A DNA stretch of 64,000 bases from Buchananella hordeovulneris (GTDB lineage: Bacteria > Actinomycetota > Actinomycetes > Actinomycetales > Actinomycetaceae), in NCBI RefSeq assembly GCF_001907235.1, contig NZ_MQVS01000006.1, forward strand, positions 107,224 through 171,223, given 5' to 3'. Below, one piece after another: positions 47,755 through 56,519 of the stretch; the stretch's first letter is position 1; each line of letters starts with the position of its first letter. Made by a program: the position numbers and the translations under genes. The notes beneath the pieces were generated by a model that searched no databases, had not been told where the DNA came from, and worked only from the letters and a program-made list of their open reading frames with translations.

Positions 47755-47787
47755 CTAGCTAACGACGAGGATTTGCATGAGCGCCAT
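47755..47787 (-). CDS. ilv leader peptide MALMQILVVS
   Basis: A ten-codon frame, ATG to TAG, encoding M-A-L-M-Q-I-L-V-V-S. Four consecutive branched-chain codons (Ile-Leu-Val-Val) just before the attenuator are the hallmark of ilvB leader peptides in actinobacteria. I do not see a strong Shine-Dalgarno sequence; the leader may be translated without one. Confidence 0.85.
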   Translation of the reverse strand: MALMQILVVS

Positions 47788-47998
47788 GGTAGCCGGGGGC
47801 CGGAAAGGCTGTCACCACCACCCTCCATCCGTCCACATATTGGGACAACGGTCCGGTCTGCGAGTGGGGGTAACGAGCTTCACGCGCCCCCGGGACGGTA
47901 GTCACGATTTGGCCCGGGCGGCGCCTTAGATACTTAAAGAAACAACTGACGAGCCTTCTGGCCCCGTTTACTCACCTGCTTCGTTCGGAGTTAACACG

Positions 47999-49594
47999 AT
48001 GAACCTGATCTTCCGCGAGCTAGCAGACAGCCAGGTGCTGTTGCTGTTCGTACTACTCGGCCTGGGTATGGCCTTCGGCCACATCAAGGTAAAAGGCATT
48101 TCCCTGGGGGCAGCCGCCGTGCTCTTCGTCGGCATCGGCCTGACCGCCTGGGCCCTGGCCGCCGGCTACGAGCTGCACATCGAACACGACATCGGCATCC
48201 TCGGCCTGGCGATCTTTGCTTTCGCCATCGGTATCACCTCCGGCCCCACCTTCTTCAACGTGCTCAAGACCGCCGCCGGTCCCATCGTGGCGATGGTGGC
48301 CGTCATCATCGCCGGGGGCGGGGTGGCCTTCGGGTTGGGCAAGCTGCTGGGCATGGACGTGCCCCTCATCGCGGGTACCTTCGCCGGGGCCATCACCAAC
48401 ACCCCGGCCCTGGCGGCGGCCGGGCAGTCCTCCGGTGACCCCGCCACCGCCACCGTCGGTTACTCGATCTCCTACCTCTTCGGGGTCTTCGGCATGCTGA
48501 TCGCCTGCCACCTGGCCCTCCTGGTGGGCCGGGGCGACAAGGACACCCCCTCCCCCGTGGCCAACCGCACGATCCGGGTCGAGCGCGCCGACCACCCCAC
48601 CATCGGCGACCTGCACGAAAAGCTCGGCGGACAGGTGACCTTCTCCCGGTTGCGCCGCGGCGAGACCGGCCCCATCTCCCGTCCCAAGATGACCGACACT
48701 CTCGACAAGGATGACCTGGTCACCGTCGTCGGCCCGCAGGAAGCCATCACCCAGATCATCAACGAGCTTGGCCACGGCTCTTCCCACTCGCTCCTGGCCG
48801 ACCGCTCCTACCTGGACTTCCGCCGCATCACCGTGTCCGACCCGAAGCTGGCCGGACGCACCGTCGGTTCCCTGAACCTGGACGGCCAGTTCGGCGCGAC
48901 GCTGTCGCGGGTCCGGCGCGGAGACATCGACATGGCCGCGACCTCCGGTCTGGTGCTCCAGCAGGGCGACCGCGTGCGCGTGGTGGCCCCCACCGGCAAG
49001 ATGAAAGAGATCACCAAGTTCTTTGGCGACTCGGCCCGCGGGCTGTCCGACATCAACCCGATCATGCTCGGCCTCGGCGTGGCGCTGGGCTACGTCATCG
49101 GGCACCTGCCGATCCCGCTGCCGGGCGGCAGCCAGTTCTCCATCGGGGCCGCCGCCGGTGCCCTGATCGTGGGGCTGGTGATGGGCAAGCTCGGGCGCGT
49201 GGGCAAGGTGGTCACGGCCCTGCCGCACACCGCCGCCATGGTGCTGGCCGAGCTGGGGCTGCTCATGTTCCTGGCCTACGCCGGCACCAATGCTGGCTCG
49301 CAGATCGCCAACGCCTTCACCTCCGGTTCCTGGGTGAACATCCTGGTCCTCGGGATGGCGGTGACCACCACGGTAGCGGTCGGCATCTTCTTCTCGATGC
49401 GGTGGCTCTTCAAGATGGGCGGCACCCGCCTGGCCGGCTTCCTCGGCGGCGTGCAGACCCAACCGGCCGTGCTGGCCTTTGCCAACCAGCGCACCAACGG
49501 CGACCCGCGCGTGGCCCTCGGCTACGCCATGGCCTACCCGGTGGCCATGATCGGCAAGATTCTCACCGCCCAGATTTTGGGCATGCTCACCTAG
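47999..49594 (+). CDS. AspT/YidE-type transporter with two RCK_C domains
   Basis: 531 residues. Two groups of membrane segments (about 1-165 and 355-531) flank a cytoplasmic region with two RCK_C/TrkA-C domains (IRVERADHPTIGDLHEKLGG and the RRITVSDPKLAGRTVGSL region). This is the aspartate:alanine exchanger family layout. FAGAITNTPALAAAG and FLGGVQTQPAVLAFA are the family repeat motifs. The RCK domains suggest gating by a nucleotide or ion. GGAG precedes the ATG. It is divergent from the ilv operon; the substrate is unknown. Confidence 0.92.
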   Translation: MNLIFRELADSQVLLLFVLLGLGMAFGHIKVKGISLGAAAVLFVGIGLTAWALAAGYELHIEHDIGILGLAIFAFAIGITSGPTFFNVLKTAAGPIVAMVAVIIAGGGVAFGLGKLLGMDVPLIAGTFAGAITNTPALAAAGQSSGDPATATVGYSISYLFGVFGMLIACHLALLVGRGDKDTPSPVANRTIRVERADHPTIGDLHEKLGGQVTFSRLRRGETGPISRPKMTDTLDKDDLVTVVGPQEAITQIINELGHGSSHSLLADRSYLDFRRITVSDPKLAGRTVGSLNLDGQFGATLSRVRRGDIDMAATSGLVLQQGDRVRVVAPTGKMKEITKFFGDSARGLSDINPIMLGLGVALGYVIGHLPIPLPGGSQFSIGAAAGALIVGLVMGKLGRVGKVVTALPHTAAMVLAELGLLMFLAYAGTNAGSQIANAFTSGSWVNILVLGMAVTTTVAVGIFFSMRWLFKMGGTRLAGFLGGVQTQPAVLAFANQRTNGDPRVALGYAMAYPVAMIGKILTAQILGMLT

Positions 49595-49606
49595 CGGGAA
49601 ACAGCA

Positions 49607-49641
49607 GGGGCCGCCAGGTTGCTGCCTGGCGGCCCCTTTTT
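49607..49641 (+). terminator. Rho-independent terminator after the AspT-type gene
   Basis: There is a perfect 12-bp stem (49607-49618 with 49625-49636), GGGGCCGCCAGG, and a T-tract from 49637. It is 13 bp after the stop. Confidence 0.92.
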
Positions 49642-49667
49642 CTCCGCCCCCGGAGGCGCCCGGGCGG

Positions 49668-50990
49668 CTACAGGTCGCGCAGCTGCGGCAGGGTGGAGGT
49701 GGCGGTGTCGCGCCGCCAGCCGGGGTCGGTGACGATGCGGGACAGGGCCAGGCCGATGCCGATGGAGCCAATCACCAACGCGATCGTGGCCAGCTGATCC
49801 AGGGCCGCCGGGACGTTTTCGGCGTCGAAGGCCGACAGCGCGAAGTAGAACGGCGCCCCCGGGATCATGATGACGATGGCGGGCACGGACAGGGTGACGC
49901 GCGAGTAGCTGGAGCGGGCCGAGAGCATGGTGGCCAAGATCCCGATACCGAACGCGGCGGCCCCCACGCCCACATGCCACGCCGCCCACCCGGCCTCCAC
50001 CACCGCTAGGCGCGCCGGGTTAGCCAGGGCCCCCACCACCCCGGCGGTCAGCGCCACCTTTTGCGGCGAGTTAAAGAGCAGTGCCACCCCGTAGGCGCCC
50101 GCGAAGGACGCCAGCGCCCGCAGGGCGAAGACGGCCAGCGGCGCGGCAGCCCCGCCGGTCTCGGCGGGCGGGGCGAAGTCCCAGTGGAACAGGCTGGTGG
50201 CGGCGCCGATGGCCAACCCGGTGGCGGTCATGACGGTCAGCACGTAGGCGGCGCGCGACAGGGCGCTGGAGAAGTCGTGCCGTAGCAGGTCCAGCATGGC
50301 GGTGACCAGCGGGAAGCCGGGCATGAGGAACAGGATGGTGGAGACCACCCCGGCGTGGTGGGAGGTGTCGATAACCTGGGCGGCCTGCAGGGCGCCCACG
50401 ATGGCCACGTAAATGGTGGCCGACGTGAAGCCGGCCGCCAGCCACACCGCGAAGTGCGTCAGGCGCCGCTCCAACATGGCCCGCCGCAGCAGTTGGCCGA
50501 CGCTGGTGGCCAGCACGACGACGAGACACTCCAGCCACGTCCCCCCGTTGAGGTAGGTAAACCCGGCACACGCCAGGCCCGCCGCCAGGGCGTTAATCCA
50601 CCACGGGTAGAGCGGAGCCAGCGCGGCGATCCGGTCCAGCTCGGCCTCCACCTCCTCCACGCGCGTCCCCTTGCGCACGCGCGCCACCAGGCGCCCAAGC
50701 TCATCCAACCGGTGGGCGTTGGTGCCGACCTGGCGGTGCTCGCTGACCTCGGTGCGGAAGTAGTCCCCGGCGTAGGACGTCGTCGTGATCTCCGTCAGCG
50801 TCACCAGGGCCTCGTGCCGGTCCAGGCCGACGGCGGCCGCCACCCGGGCCATCGAGGCCTTGATGCGATAGGAGCCCGCGCCGCACGATTGCAGCAGCTG
50901 CCCTAGCCGCATAACGACGGCCGATTGGCGCATGAGGCGGTCGGGGCCCAGATCGTCGGAGGGCCGCGCGGCCCGGCGTTTCCTTCCCAT
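49668..50990 (-). CDS. thrE: Threonine/serine exporter ThrE family
   Basis: 440 residues, about 10 membrane segments. The N-terminal ThrE/DUF1212 domain begins MRLGQLLQSCGAGSYRIKASM and has LYPWWINALAAGLACAGF; the C-terminal half (DUF3815-like) includes FFNSPQ-like LLFNSPQKVALTAGVVG and VIMIPGAPFYFALSAF. Exports threonine/serine with the proton gradient in Corynebacterium. The start ATG at 50990 is preceded by only a weak site. It converges with the AspT-type gene. Confidence 0.88.
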   Translation of the reverse strand: MGRKRRAARPSDDLGPDRLMRQSAVVMRLGQLLQSCGAGSYRIKASMARVAAAVGLDRHEALVTLTEITTTSYAGDYFRTEVSEHRQVGTNAHRLDELGRLVARVRKGTRVEEVEAELDRIAALAPLYPWWINALAAGLACAGFTYLNGGTWLECLVVVLATSVGQLLRRAMLERRLTHFAVWLAAGFTSATIYVAIVGALQAAQVIDTSHHAGVVSTILFLMPGFPLVTAMLDLLRHDFSSALSRAAYVLTVMTATGLAIGAATSLFHWDFAPPAETGGAAAPLAVFALRALASFAGAYGVALLFNSPQKVALTAGVVGALANPARLAVVEAGWAAWHVGVGAAAFGIGILATMLSARSSYSRVTLSVPAIVIMIPGAPFYFALSAFDAENVPAALDQLATIALVIGSIGIGLALSRIVTDPGWRRDTATSTLPQLRDL

Positions 50991-51113
50991 GCCGCCATTG
51001 TCCCCCGGGCACGGTGGCGCCCGCGAGTTGCTGTCTGGTTTCCCCACCGTCCACACAGCCAGCCGCTAGCATCGGTTTAGTGGTTCCCTCCTACTGAAAG
51101 CGACGGCACGCGC

Positions 51114-51470
51114 ATGGAAGAGATTTTCCTCCCGGTAGGCGACTTGGAGAGTCTGCAGGACTCGACGGCAGCTATTGGACGGGATGCGGAGTCGGCGGCG
51201 TCTCGGCTCGCGTTGCCGCAAGTCGCGGCGGCGATGCCGGGGTCTGCGGCGGCGCCGAACGCCGCAGACACCGCAGACGCCCTGCGCGTCGCGACCACGC
51301 ACCTGACGCAGGAGTACACGGAGTTCAGCAACAAGGTGCTAATCGCGATAGACAGTTTCGCGCAAGCTGAGGACAAGATGGTGGCTACTTACCAGCAACT
51401 TGCTGGACAGAGGGCGCTCGACTCCGCCACTATCGGCATCCTTTCCCCCCAGTTCCCAACCGAGGAATAG
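51114..51470 (+). CDS. Small helical protein, candidate partner of the downstream toxin-like protein
   Basis: 118 residues, rich in Ala, no signal peptide, predicted almost all-helical with a break around residue 45. Length and shape resemble the small non-WXG partners (ESAT-6-like or DUF-type chaperones) encoded before large type VII-secreted LXG/WXG toxins. I cannot see a WXG motif. The start ATG at 51114 is 11 bp upstream of EEIFLPVGD; the next gene starts 11 bp after its stop, so they are one transcription unit. Confidence 0.7.
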   Translation: MEEIFLPVGDLESLQDSTAAIGRDAESAASRLALPQVAAAMPGSAAAPNAADTADALRVATTHLTQEYTEFSNKVLIAIDSFAQAEDKMVATYQQLAGQRALDSATIGILSPQFPTEE

Positions 51471-51481
51471 CAGGTGCGAAC

Positions 51482-52624
51482 ATGTCATTAACATGGTCAG
51501 ATATCCAAAACTGGAATCCGGAAATGCTGCACGAAGCGTTAGATGATTTGCAAAACGCCCGACACATGTTGGTAGACCTCTCGCGAGATTCTGCCGACGC
51601 CTTGCGGAGAGTTAGTTCCACGGGACTGACCGCCGAGGCCATTAAAGTTAGACTCGCCATTTTGACTAACGAGTTGACGCTGCTTAGTGAGGAGGTAGCG
51701 AAGCTGCAGACCGCGACCGATGCGGCGGCGCGCGGGGTGGCCAGTGTCCAGGAGCTGGTGCGCAACTGTCAGTCACTGGCCGCGCAGCAGGCAAACGTCA
51801 CAGCCAGTGCCGATGGCACGGTCTCTTGGTCGCTGCCCCCAACCGCCTCCCCGGCGGACATCATCCGGGTGCAGGCAGAGGCTGAGGTGTTGGCAGCCGC
51901 GATATCTGAGGCGATGCGGTGTGCGACCGAGGTCGATCAGACCTACTGCGAAGCCCTAGCCAATATCGACACGGCCCGGCTGAGTGGGGCATCGTCGAAG
52001 GGGGCACTGCCGCAAACAGATCCGAGTGGCCGCCCCAGCCTGGCGGACATTAAACGAAAGTACCAGGTGCAGGAAGTCGGAATGGTCGAGTGGAAGCCAC
52101 TGCCCTGGTCTGAAGCTTACAAGCTGACCGAGACTGAGGCACGAATGCTTGACGGGCTCAGCCTCCTCCAGAAGCGCGACTTTAAGGGCATTCAGGAAGA
52201 CGCCATGGCAGCTGCGGTTGATCGTTTCCCCAATGGCACGGCCAATGACGACCACCATGATGCCTTTCGGCACGCCTACTGGAGCGCCCTGTTGACCCAG
52301 AGGTTTGGCCCAGACTGGGCGAGCCAGTACACCACCGCACACGAGCAGGGTCCAGACAACCCGCCCACCCGGGAGGCGATGGATCTGCACAACAACAGTG
52401 TCGGGGTGCAGATCGCGCGCGACAATCCGAACGCCAGCCCGGAGGAGCTGGCTGGGCTGGTGGAGCAGGCGGTGCGTGACGGCAAGGTGGTGGTGGTTGA
52501 TGGGTCTGGCAACTTAGAGTGGAGCGATCGGGTCCAGGAGGGGCAAACCGGCACGCCAGACACCACCGAAGCCCCGCTGCCCGGAGCTGACCCCGGCACC
52601 CCGGATGCTTACCCCAACTATTAA
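51482..52624 (+). CDS. WXG-like N-terminus with DUF6973-like C-terminal domain, putative secreted toxin
   Basis: 380 residues. The first 160 are helical with a WXG100-like start (TWSDIQNWNPEMLHEALDDL) as in type VII-secreted polymorphic toxins. A Ser/Pro hinge follows at about 168-190. The C-terminal domain has DDHHDAFRHAYWSALL (256-271), AHE (286-288) and MDLHNNSVG (300-308), the conserved pattern of DUF6973-type domains. The His/Asp/Glu set looks like a metal-dependent active site. The last 30 residues are a Pro/Asp/Thr tail. There is no signal peptide. The toxin role is inferred from layout and the neighbouring lipoprotein. Confidence 0.75.
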   Translation: MSLTWSDIQNWNPEMLHEALDDLQNARHMLVDLSRDSADALRRVSSTGLTAEAIKVRLAILTNELTLLSEEVAKLQTATDAAARGVASVQELVRNCQSLAAQQANVTASADGTVSWSLPPTASPADIIRVQAEAEVLAAAISEAMRCATEVDQTYCEALANIDTARLSGASSKGALPQTDPSGRPSLADIKRKYQVQEVGMVEWKPLPWSEAYKLTETEARMLDGLSLLQKRDFKGIQEDAMAAAVDRFPNGTANDDHHDAFRHAYWSALLTQRFGPDWASQYTTAHEQGPDNPPTREAMDLHNNSVGVQIARDNPNASPEELAGLVEQAVRDGKVVVVDGSGNLEWSDRVQEGQTGTPDTTEAPLPGADPGTPDAYPNY

Positions 52625-52642
52625 CCAGGAAGGCACCCGACC

Positions 52643-53074
52643 ATGAAAACTATTCTTCGCCTCTCTGCGTTCCTTTTCGTTTTTTTCCTGCTTCCCGCTT
52701 GCGCTACCTCGGAGAAAGTAATGCTGACCTCGGATGACAAACTGACTGATGAACTATCTGCCCTGTACCGGGACGGAGGAGAGAGCGTGCCTCTGAAGTC
52801 CTTGACGGATTTCGAGTGGGACGAGTTCGGTTTTGTCTCCGAGGGCACCCCCGCGACGAAGATTGAGGAGGTATTCGGTCAGCGCCTCACCCAAGACAAG
52901 TTCTACCTGAACTCCACCAACTTGTTCGTCTTTAAGAAGGACGGGCAGGTGGTGCGGGCGATCATGCTGCCGCTGGACGTCTTTGTGGCCGCTGATTCCG
53001 GCAAGCTGTACCCGGACACGGTGCGGGTCGAAAAGGAGACGGAGCATTTGCAGCTGCTGCGCTTCACCCTGTGA
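52643..53074 (+). CDS. Lipoprotein, candidate immunity protein
   Basis: 143 residues. Signal peptide MKTILRLSAFLFVFFLLPAC, with Cys20 as the lipid site. The mature part contains LKSLTDFEWDEFGFVSEGTP, which resembles the DFEWD-type lipoproteins often found next to polymorphic toxins. It follows the toxin-like gene by 18 bp with AGGAAGG upstream of the ATG. An outer-face location would suit immunity against a secreted effector (inference). Confidence 0.75.
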   Translation: MKTILRLSAFLFVFFLLPACATSEKVMLTSDDKLTDELSALYRDGGESVPLKSLTDFEWDEFGFVSEGTPATKIEEVFGQRLTQDKFYLNSTNLFVFKKDGQVVRAIMLPLDVFVAADSGKLYPDTVRVEKETEHLQLLRFTL

Positions 53075-53174
53075 TTAGCACCCCAGCTTTGCGGCTGTGG
53101 CCCTGCACTAGACTGACCGCCGAGATCACTAGGGGGAAGGCAGGCGGCCAGGCCCCGCTACAGGGAGTGCACCG

Positions 53175-56100
53175 GTGCCCAACTCGTCCGCGCAGGCATT
53201 AACGCTCGCGGCCCCGCCTGCCGATTTCCAGCTGGCGGCCGAGGCGCTGCGCATCAAGTACGCCGCCCTGTTCGATCCGCTGGCCGCGGTGCATTCGTCC
53301 CGGGTCGAGCCGCTGCCGCATCAACTGTCGGCGGTGTACGAGGAGCTGCTGCCGCGCATTCCGTTGCGTTTCGTGTTGGCGGACGATCCGGGGGCCGGTA
53401 AGACGATCATGACCGGCCTGTATCTGAAGGAGCTGTTGCTGCGCGGGGCGTGCGCCCGGGCCTTGATCGTGGCCCCGGGCGGTCTGGTGGAGCAGTGGCA
53501 GGAGGAGTTGGCGGACAAGTTTGGCCTGCAGTTTGAGATCTACTCCCGCGCCATGGCTGACCTGGCCGCCCACCCGTACCTGCTGGCCCGCATGGATCAA
53601 CTGGCCCGCTCCCCCGAGTTGGCCGAGCAGTTCGCGCGGGCGGGCTGGGACGTGGTGGTGGTCGACGAGGCCCACCGCATGGCAGCCCACTACAGCGGCG
53701 GCCGGGTCACCGAGACGCAGCGTTTCCGGCTGGGCCGCACCCTGGCGGCTGGGCCGCACCACCTGTTGTTGCTGACCGCCACCCCGCACGCGGGGGTGGA
53801 GGCCGACTTCCAGCTCTTCATGTCGCTGCTAGACCGGGACCGCTTCGCGGGCAAGTTCCGCCCGGGCGCCCACCGCAGTGACACGCGCGGGCTAATGCGG
53901 CGCCTGGTAAAGGAGGACCTGCGGACTTTCTCCGGCCAGCCGCTGTTTCCGCCGCGCCGCGCCTCCACGGTGGCCTACGAGCTGAGCGGGCCGGAGCGGG
54001 AGCTGTACGAGGAGGTCACGCAGTACGTGCGCACCGAGATGGGGCGCGCCGAGGCGGTGGCCCGGGCCGGTGACGGCGAGCGAGGCAACCGCGTCGGCTT
54101 CGCCCTGACGATCCTGCAGCGGCGCCTGGCTTCCAGCCCGCAGGCGATCTGGCGGTCGCTGCAGCGCCGCCACGCGCGGCTGCGCACGCAGCTGGCTGAC
54201 TGGCGCGCGGGCGCCGCCCCGGTGGCCGCCGGGGGCCTCCCGGCAGCGATTTACGCACCCCCCCCCGCTAGCTCTCGCTGATTTCGCGGAGGACCTGCCC
54301 GCAGCCGAGCAGGGCGCGGCCGAGGCGCAGCTGACCACGCTGGCGGAGTCGGCGTCGGCGGCCCGCTCGCGCGCCGAGTTGGCCCGCGAGGTCGAGGTGC
54401 TGGCGGGCCTGGTGCAGCTGGCCGGGCGGGTGTGCGAGCGCGAGACGGACGCCAAGTGGGCACAGCTGCGCGGCATCCTGGACGAGCAGCTGCTGGCGGG
54501 CGGGGCAGCCGAGCCGCGCAAGCTCATCGTCTTCACCGAGCATCGCGACACCTTGGAGTATCTGCACGCCCGGATAGTCGGGCTGCTGGGGCGCGCCGAG
54601 GCGGTGGCCACCATCCACGGGGGCACCCCGCGTGCCACCCGTTTGGCGGTGCGGGAGAACTTCACCCACGATCCGCAGCTGCTGGTGCTGCTGGCCACGG
54701 ACGCGGCGGGCGAGGGGCTGAACCTGCAGCGCGCCCACCTGATGGTCAACTACGACCTGCCGTGGAACCCGAATCGGATCGAGCAACGGTTCGGGCGCAT
54801 TCACCGCATCGGCCAGCGCGAGGTGTGCCACCTGTGGAACCTGGTCGCGGCCGATACCCGGGAGGGCCAGGTCTATCAGCGGCTGCTGGAGAAGCTGGCC
54901 TGCATGGGCCAGGCCTACGACGGCAACCTGTTCGCGATCCTGGGGCAGGACGACGCCTTCACGGGCCAACCGTTGCGCGAGCTGCTGGTGGAGGCCATCC
55001 GGTTCGGAGAGCAGCAAACCGTGGCGGACCGGCTGGCACAGCGGGTGGACGACGCGGTGGCCCGCGGAGTGCGGGAGCTGGCGGCCCGGCGGGCAGCGGT
55101 CGATGGGCTGGACACCGCCGGGCAGGTGGCGGAGCTGGCGGCCCGCCTGGAGGCCGCCCGCGAGCGCCAGCTGCAGCCCGGCTACCTGGAGGCCTTCGTG
55201 CGGGCGGCCCTGGCGCGACTGGGCGGGCGCCTGGGGGCGCGGCCGGGCGGCGAGTTCACGATCGGGCGGCTGCCGCGGGCCGTGGTGCGAGCGGGCGGGG
55301 CGGGCCTGCCGCAGGCCTTCGAGCGGGTGACGTTCACGCCCGGGGCGGGGACACCGGGCCGCAATCCGGCGGAGCTGTTGGCGCCCGGCTACCCACTGGT
55401 GCAGGCGTTGGCGACGGCAACGTTGACCGCGACGGCGGGGGCCCTGGCAGCGGGCACGCTGTTTGTGGATCGCCGCCCGGAGCAGGCGGGCCGGCCGCAG
55501 TGGTTGTTCGTGGTGGAGCAGTGGGCGCTGGACGGCACCGGGGAGCGGGTGTGGCACCAGTTCGCCCACCCGGTGGTGGACGCGACGGGCCGGGTGCGGG
55601 TCAGCGCGGTGCCGCCCTACCTGGATTTTGCGGCGCCCACGGCGGCGGAGGAGGCGGCCCTGGCCGCTGCCCTGCCGCCCACTGCCCGCCAGCCCCCGCG
55701 CCGCCAGGTGGAGAGCTGGCTGGCGCAGCAGGCCGCCGGGGCGGAGTTGGCGCGGGTGGCGGCGGCCCGGCGGGCCGAGGTGGAGCACACCGCGGCCCAG
55801 GTGCGCGCCCGGCTGCTGGCGGAGATCAATTACTGGGAGCAGGAGTTCACGCGCCTGGAGGCGCTGGAGCGAGCGGGCACGGTGGGCCGCCTGCGGGCGA
55901 GCGCGGCCCGGGGGCGCGCCCACGCCCTGGAGGCGCGGCTGACCACCCGGTTAGCGCAGCTGGCGCGCGCCGCGCAGCTGGGCCCGGCGCAGCTGCGGGT
56001 ACGGGGGACGGCGCTGGTGGTGCCGAGCCGCTGGCTGGCGGCCCGCGCCCCGCAGGCGGAGCAGGCGCCCCCGCTGTGGGGCGCAGCCGACCGGGAGGTG

Positions 56101-56472
56101 GAGCGCCGCGCGGTGGCGGCGGTGCTGGCCGCGGAGCGGGCGCTCGGGCGACGGCCGGAGGAGATGGCCCGCAACAATCCCGGTTTCGACGTGCGCTCCA
56201 CCGACGCGCAGGGCCGCGTGTTCTTCCTGGAGGTCAAGGGCCGCACCGCGGGGGCGCCGACGTTTTCCATCACCGCCAACGAGGTGCAGTTTGCCCGCAC
56301 CCAGGGCCCGCGCCACCGCCTGGCCTTGGTGGCGGTCAGCCCGGCGGGGCCCGCGGCCGACGAGGTGCGCTACGTGGAGGGCGCCTTTACCCACCTGACT
56401 CCGGCCACCACCACCGTCTCTTTTGTGGAGGAGTGGGCCGCGCACTGGGCGCGCGGCCAGCCTCCGCACTGA
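53175..56472 (+). CDS. SNF2-family helicase with DUF3883 domain, interrupted by a frameshift in a C9 tract
   Basis: The gene spans 3298 bp. Read from the GTG at 53175 (GGGAG upstream), it gives 368 residues ending at 54281: motif I DPGAGKT (71-77), DEAH (164-167) and LLTATPH. One base out of frame, from the C9 tract at 54258-54266, the frame continues to 56472 with the helicase C-terminal domain (IVFTEHRDT, ATDAAGEGLNL, RIEQRFGRIHRIGQ), a helical region, and a C-terminal DUF3883 with NPGFDVRS...FFLEVKGRT, a nuclease-like (PD-(D/E)xK) pattern. With 8 Cs the protein would be about 1098 residues, one continuous frame. It is the first gene of a helicase-methylase-DUF499 defence-type module. Confidence 0.88.
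54258..54266 (+). repeat. Nine-cytosine homopolymer at the frame break
   Basis: ACCCCCCCCCG within the helicase gene. Frame -1 base (8 Cs) joins ...AIYAPPP to LALADFAEDLP and restores the whole protein. Such tracts change length by slipped-strand mispairing, so this may be an ON/OFF switch; it may also be a sequencing or assembly error. Confidence 0.9.
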
Positions 56473-56519
56473 TCTTCCCCCGCCTGCCCTTATCTCCTCG
56501 TTTTGCAGAAAGCCCCCTC

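Noticed and set aside
48053..49771. 572-codon minus-strand frame over the AspT-type gene
   Set aside because: Gly/His/Asp-rich shadow of a membrane protein gene.
54268..55923. 551-codon minus-strand frame over the helicase
   Set aside because: Arg/Gln/Gly-rich shadow; the plus strand has helicase motif VI and DUF3883.
54379..56472. A separate second gene starting at the TTG 54379
   Set aside because: The start lies inside a helicase domain, the frame is open upstream to the C9 tract, and joining gives a normal SNF2 protein. Reinitiation cannot be excluded.
54432..56519. Upstream extension of the methylase frame over the helicase gene
   Set aside because: The frame is open only because of GC bias; DUF1156 similarity begins at the ATG at 56520.
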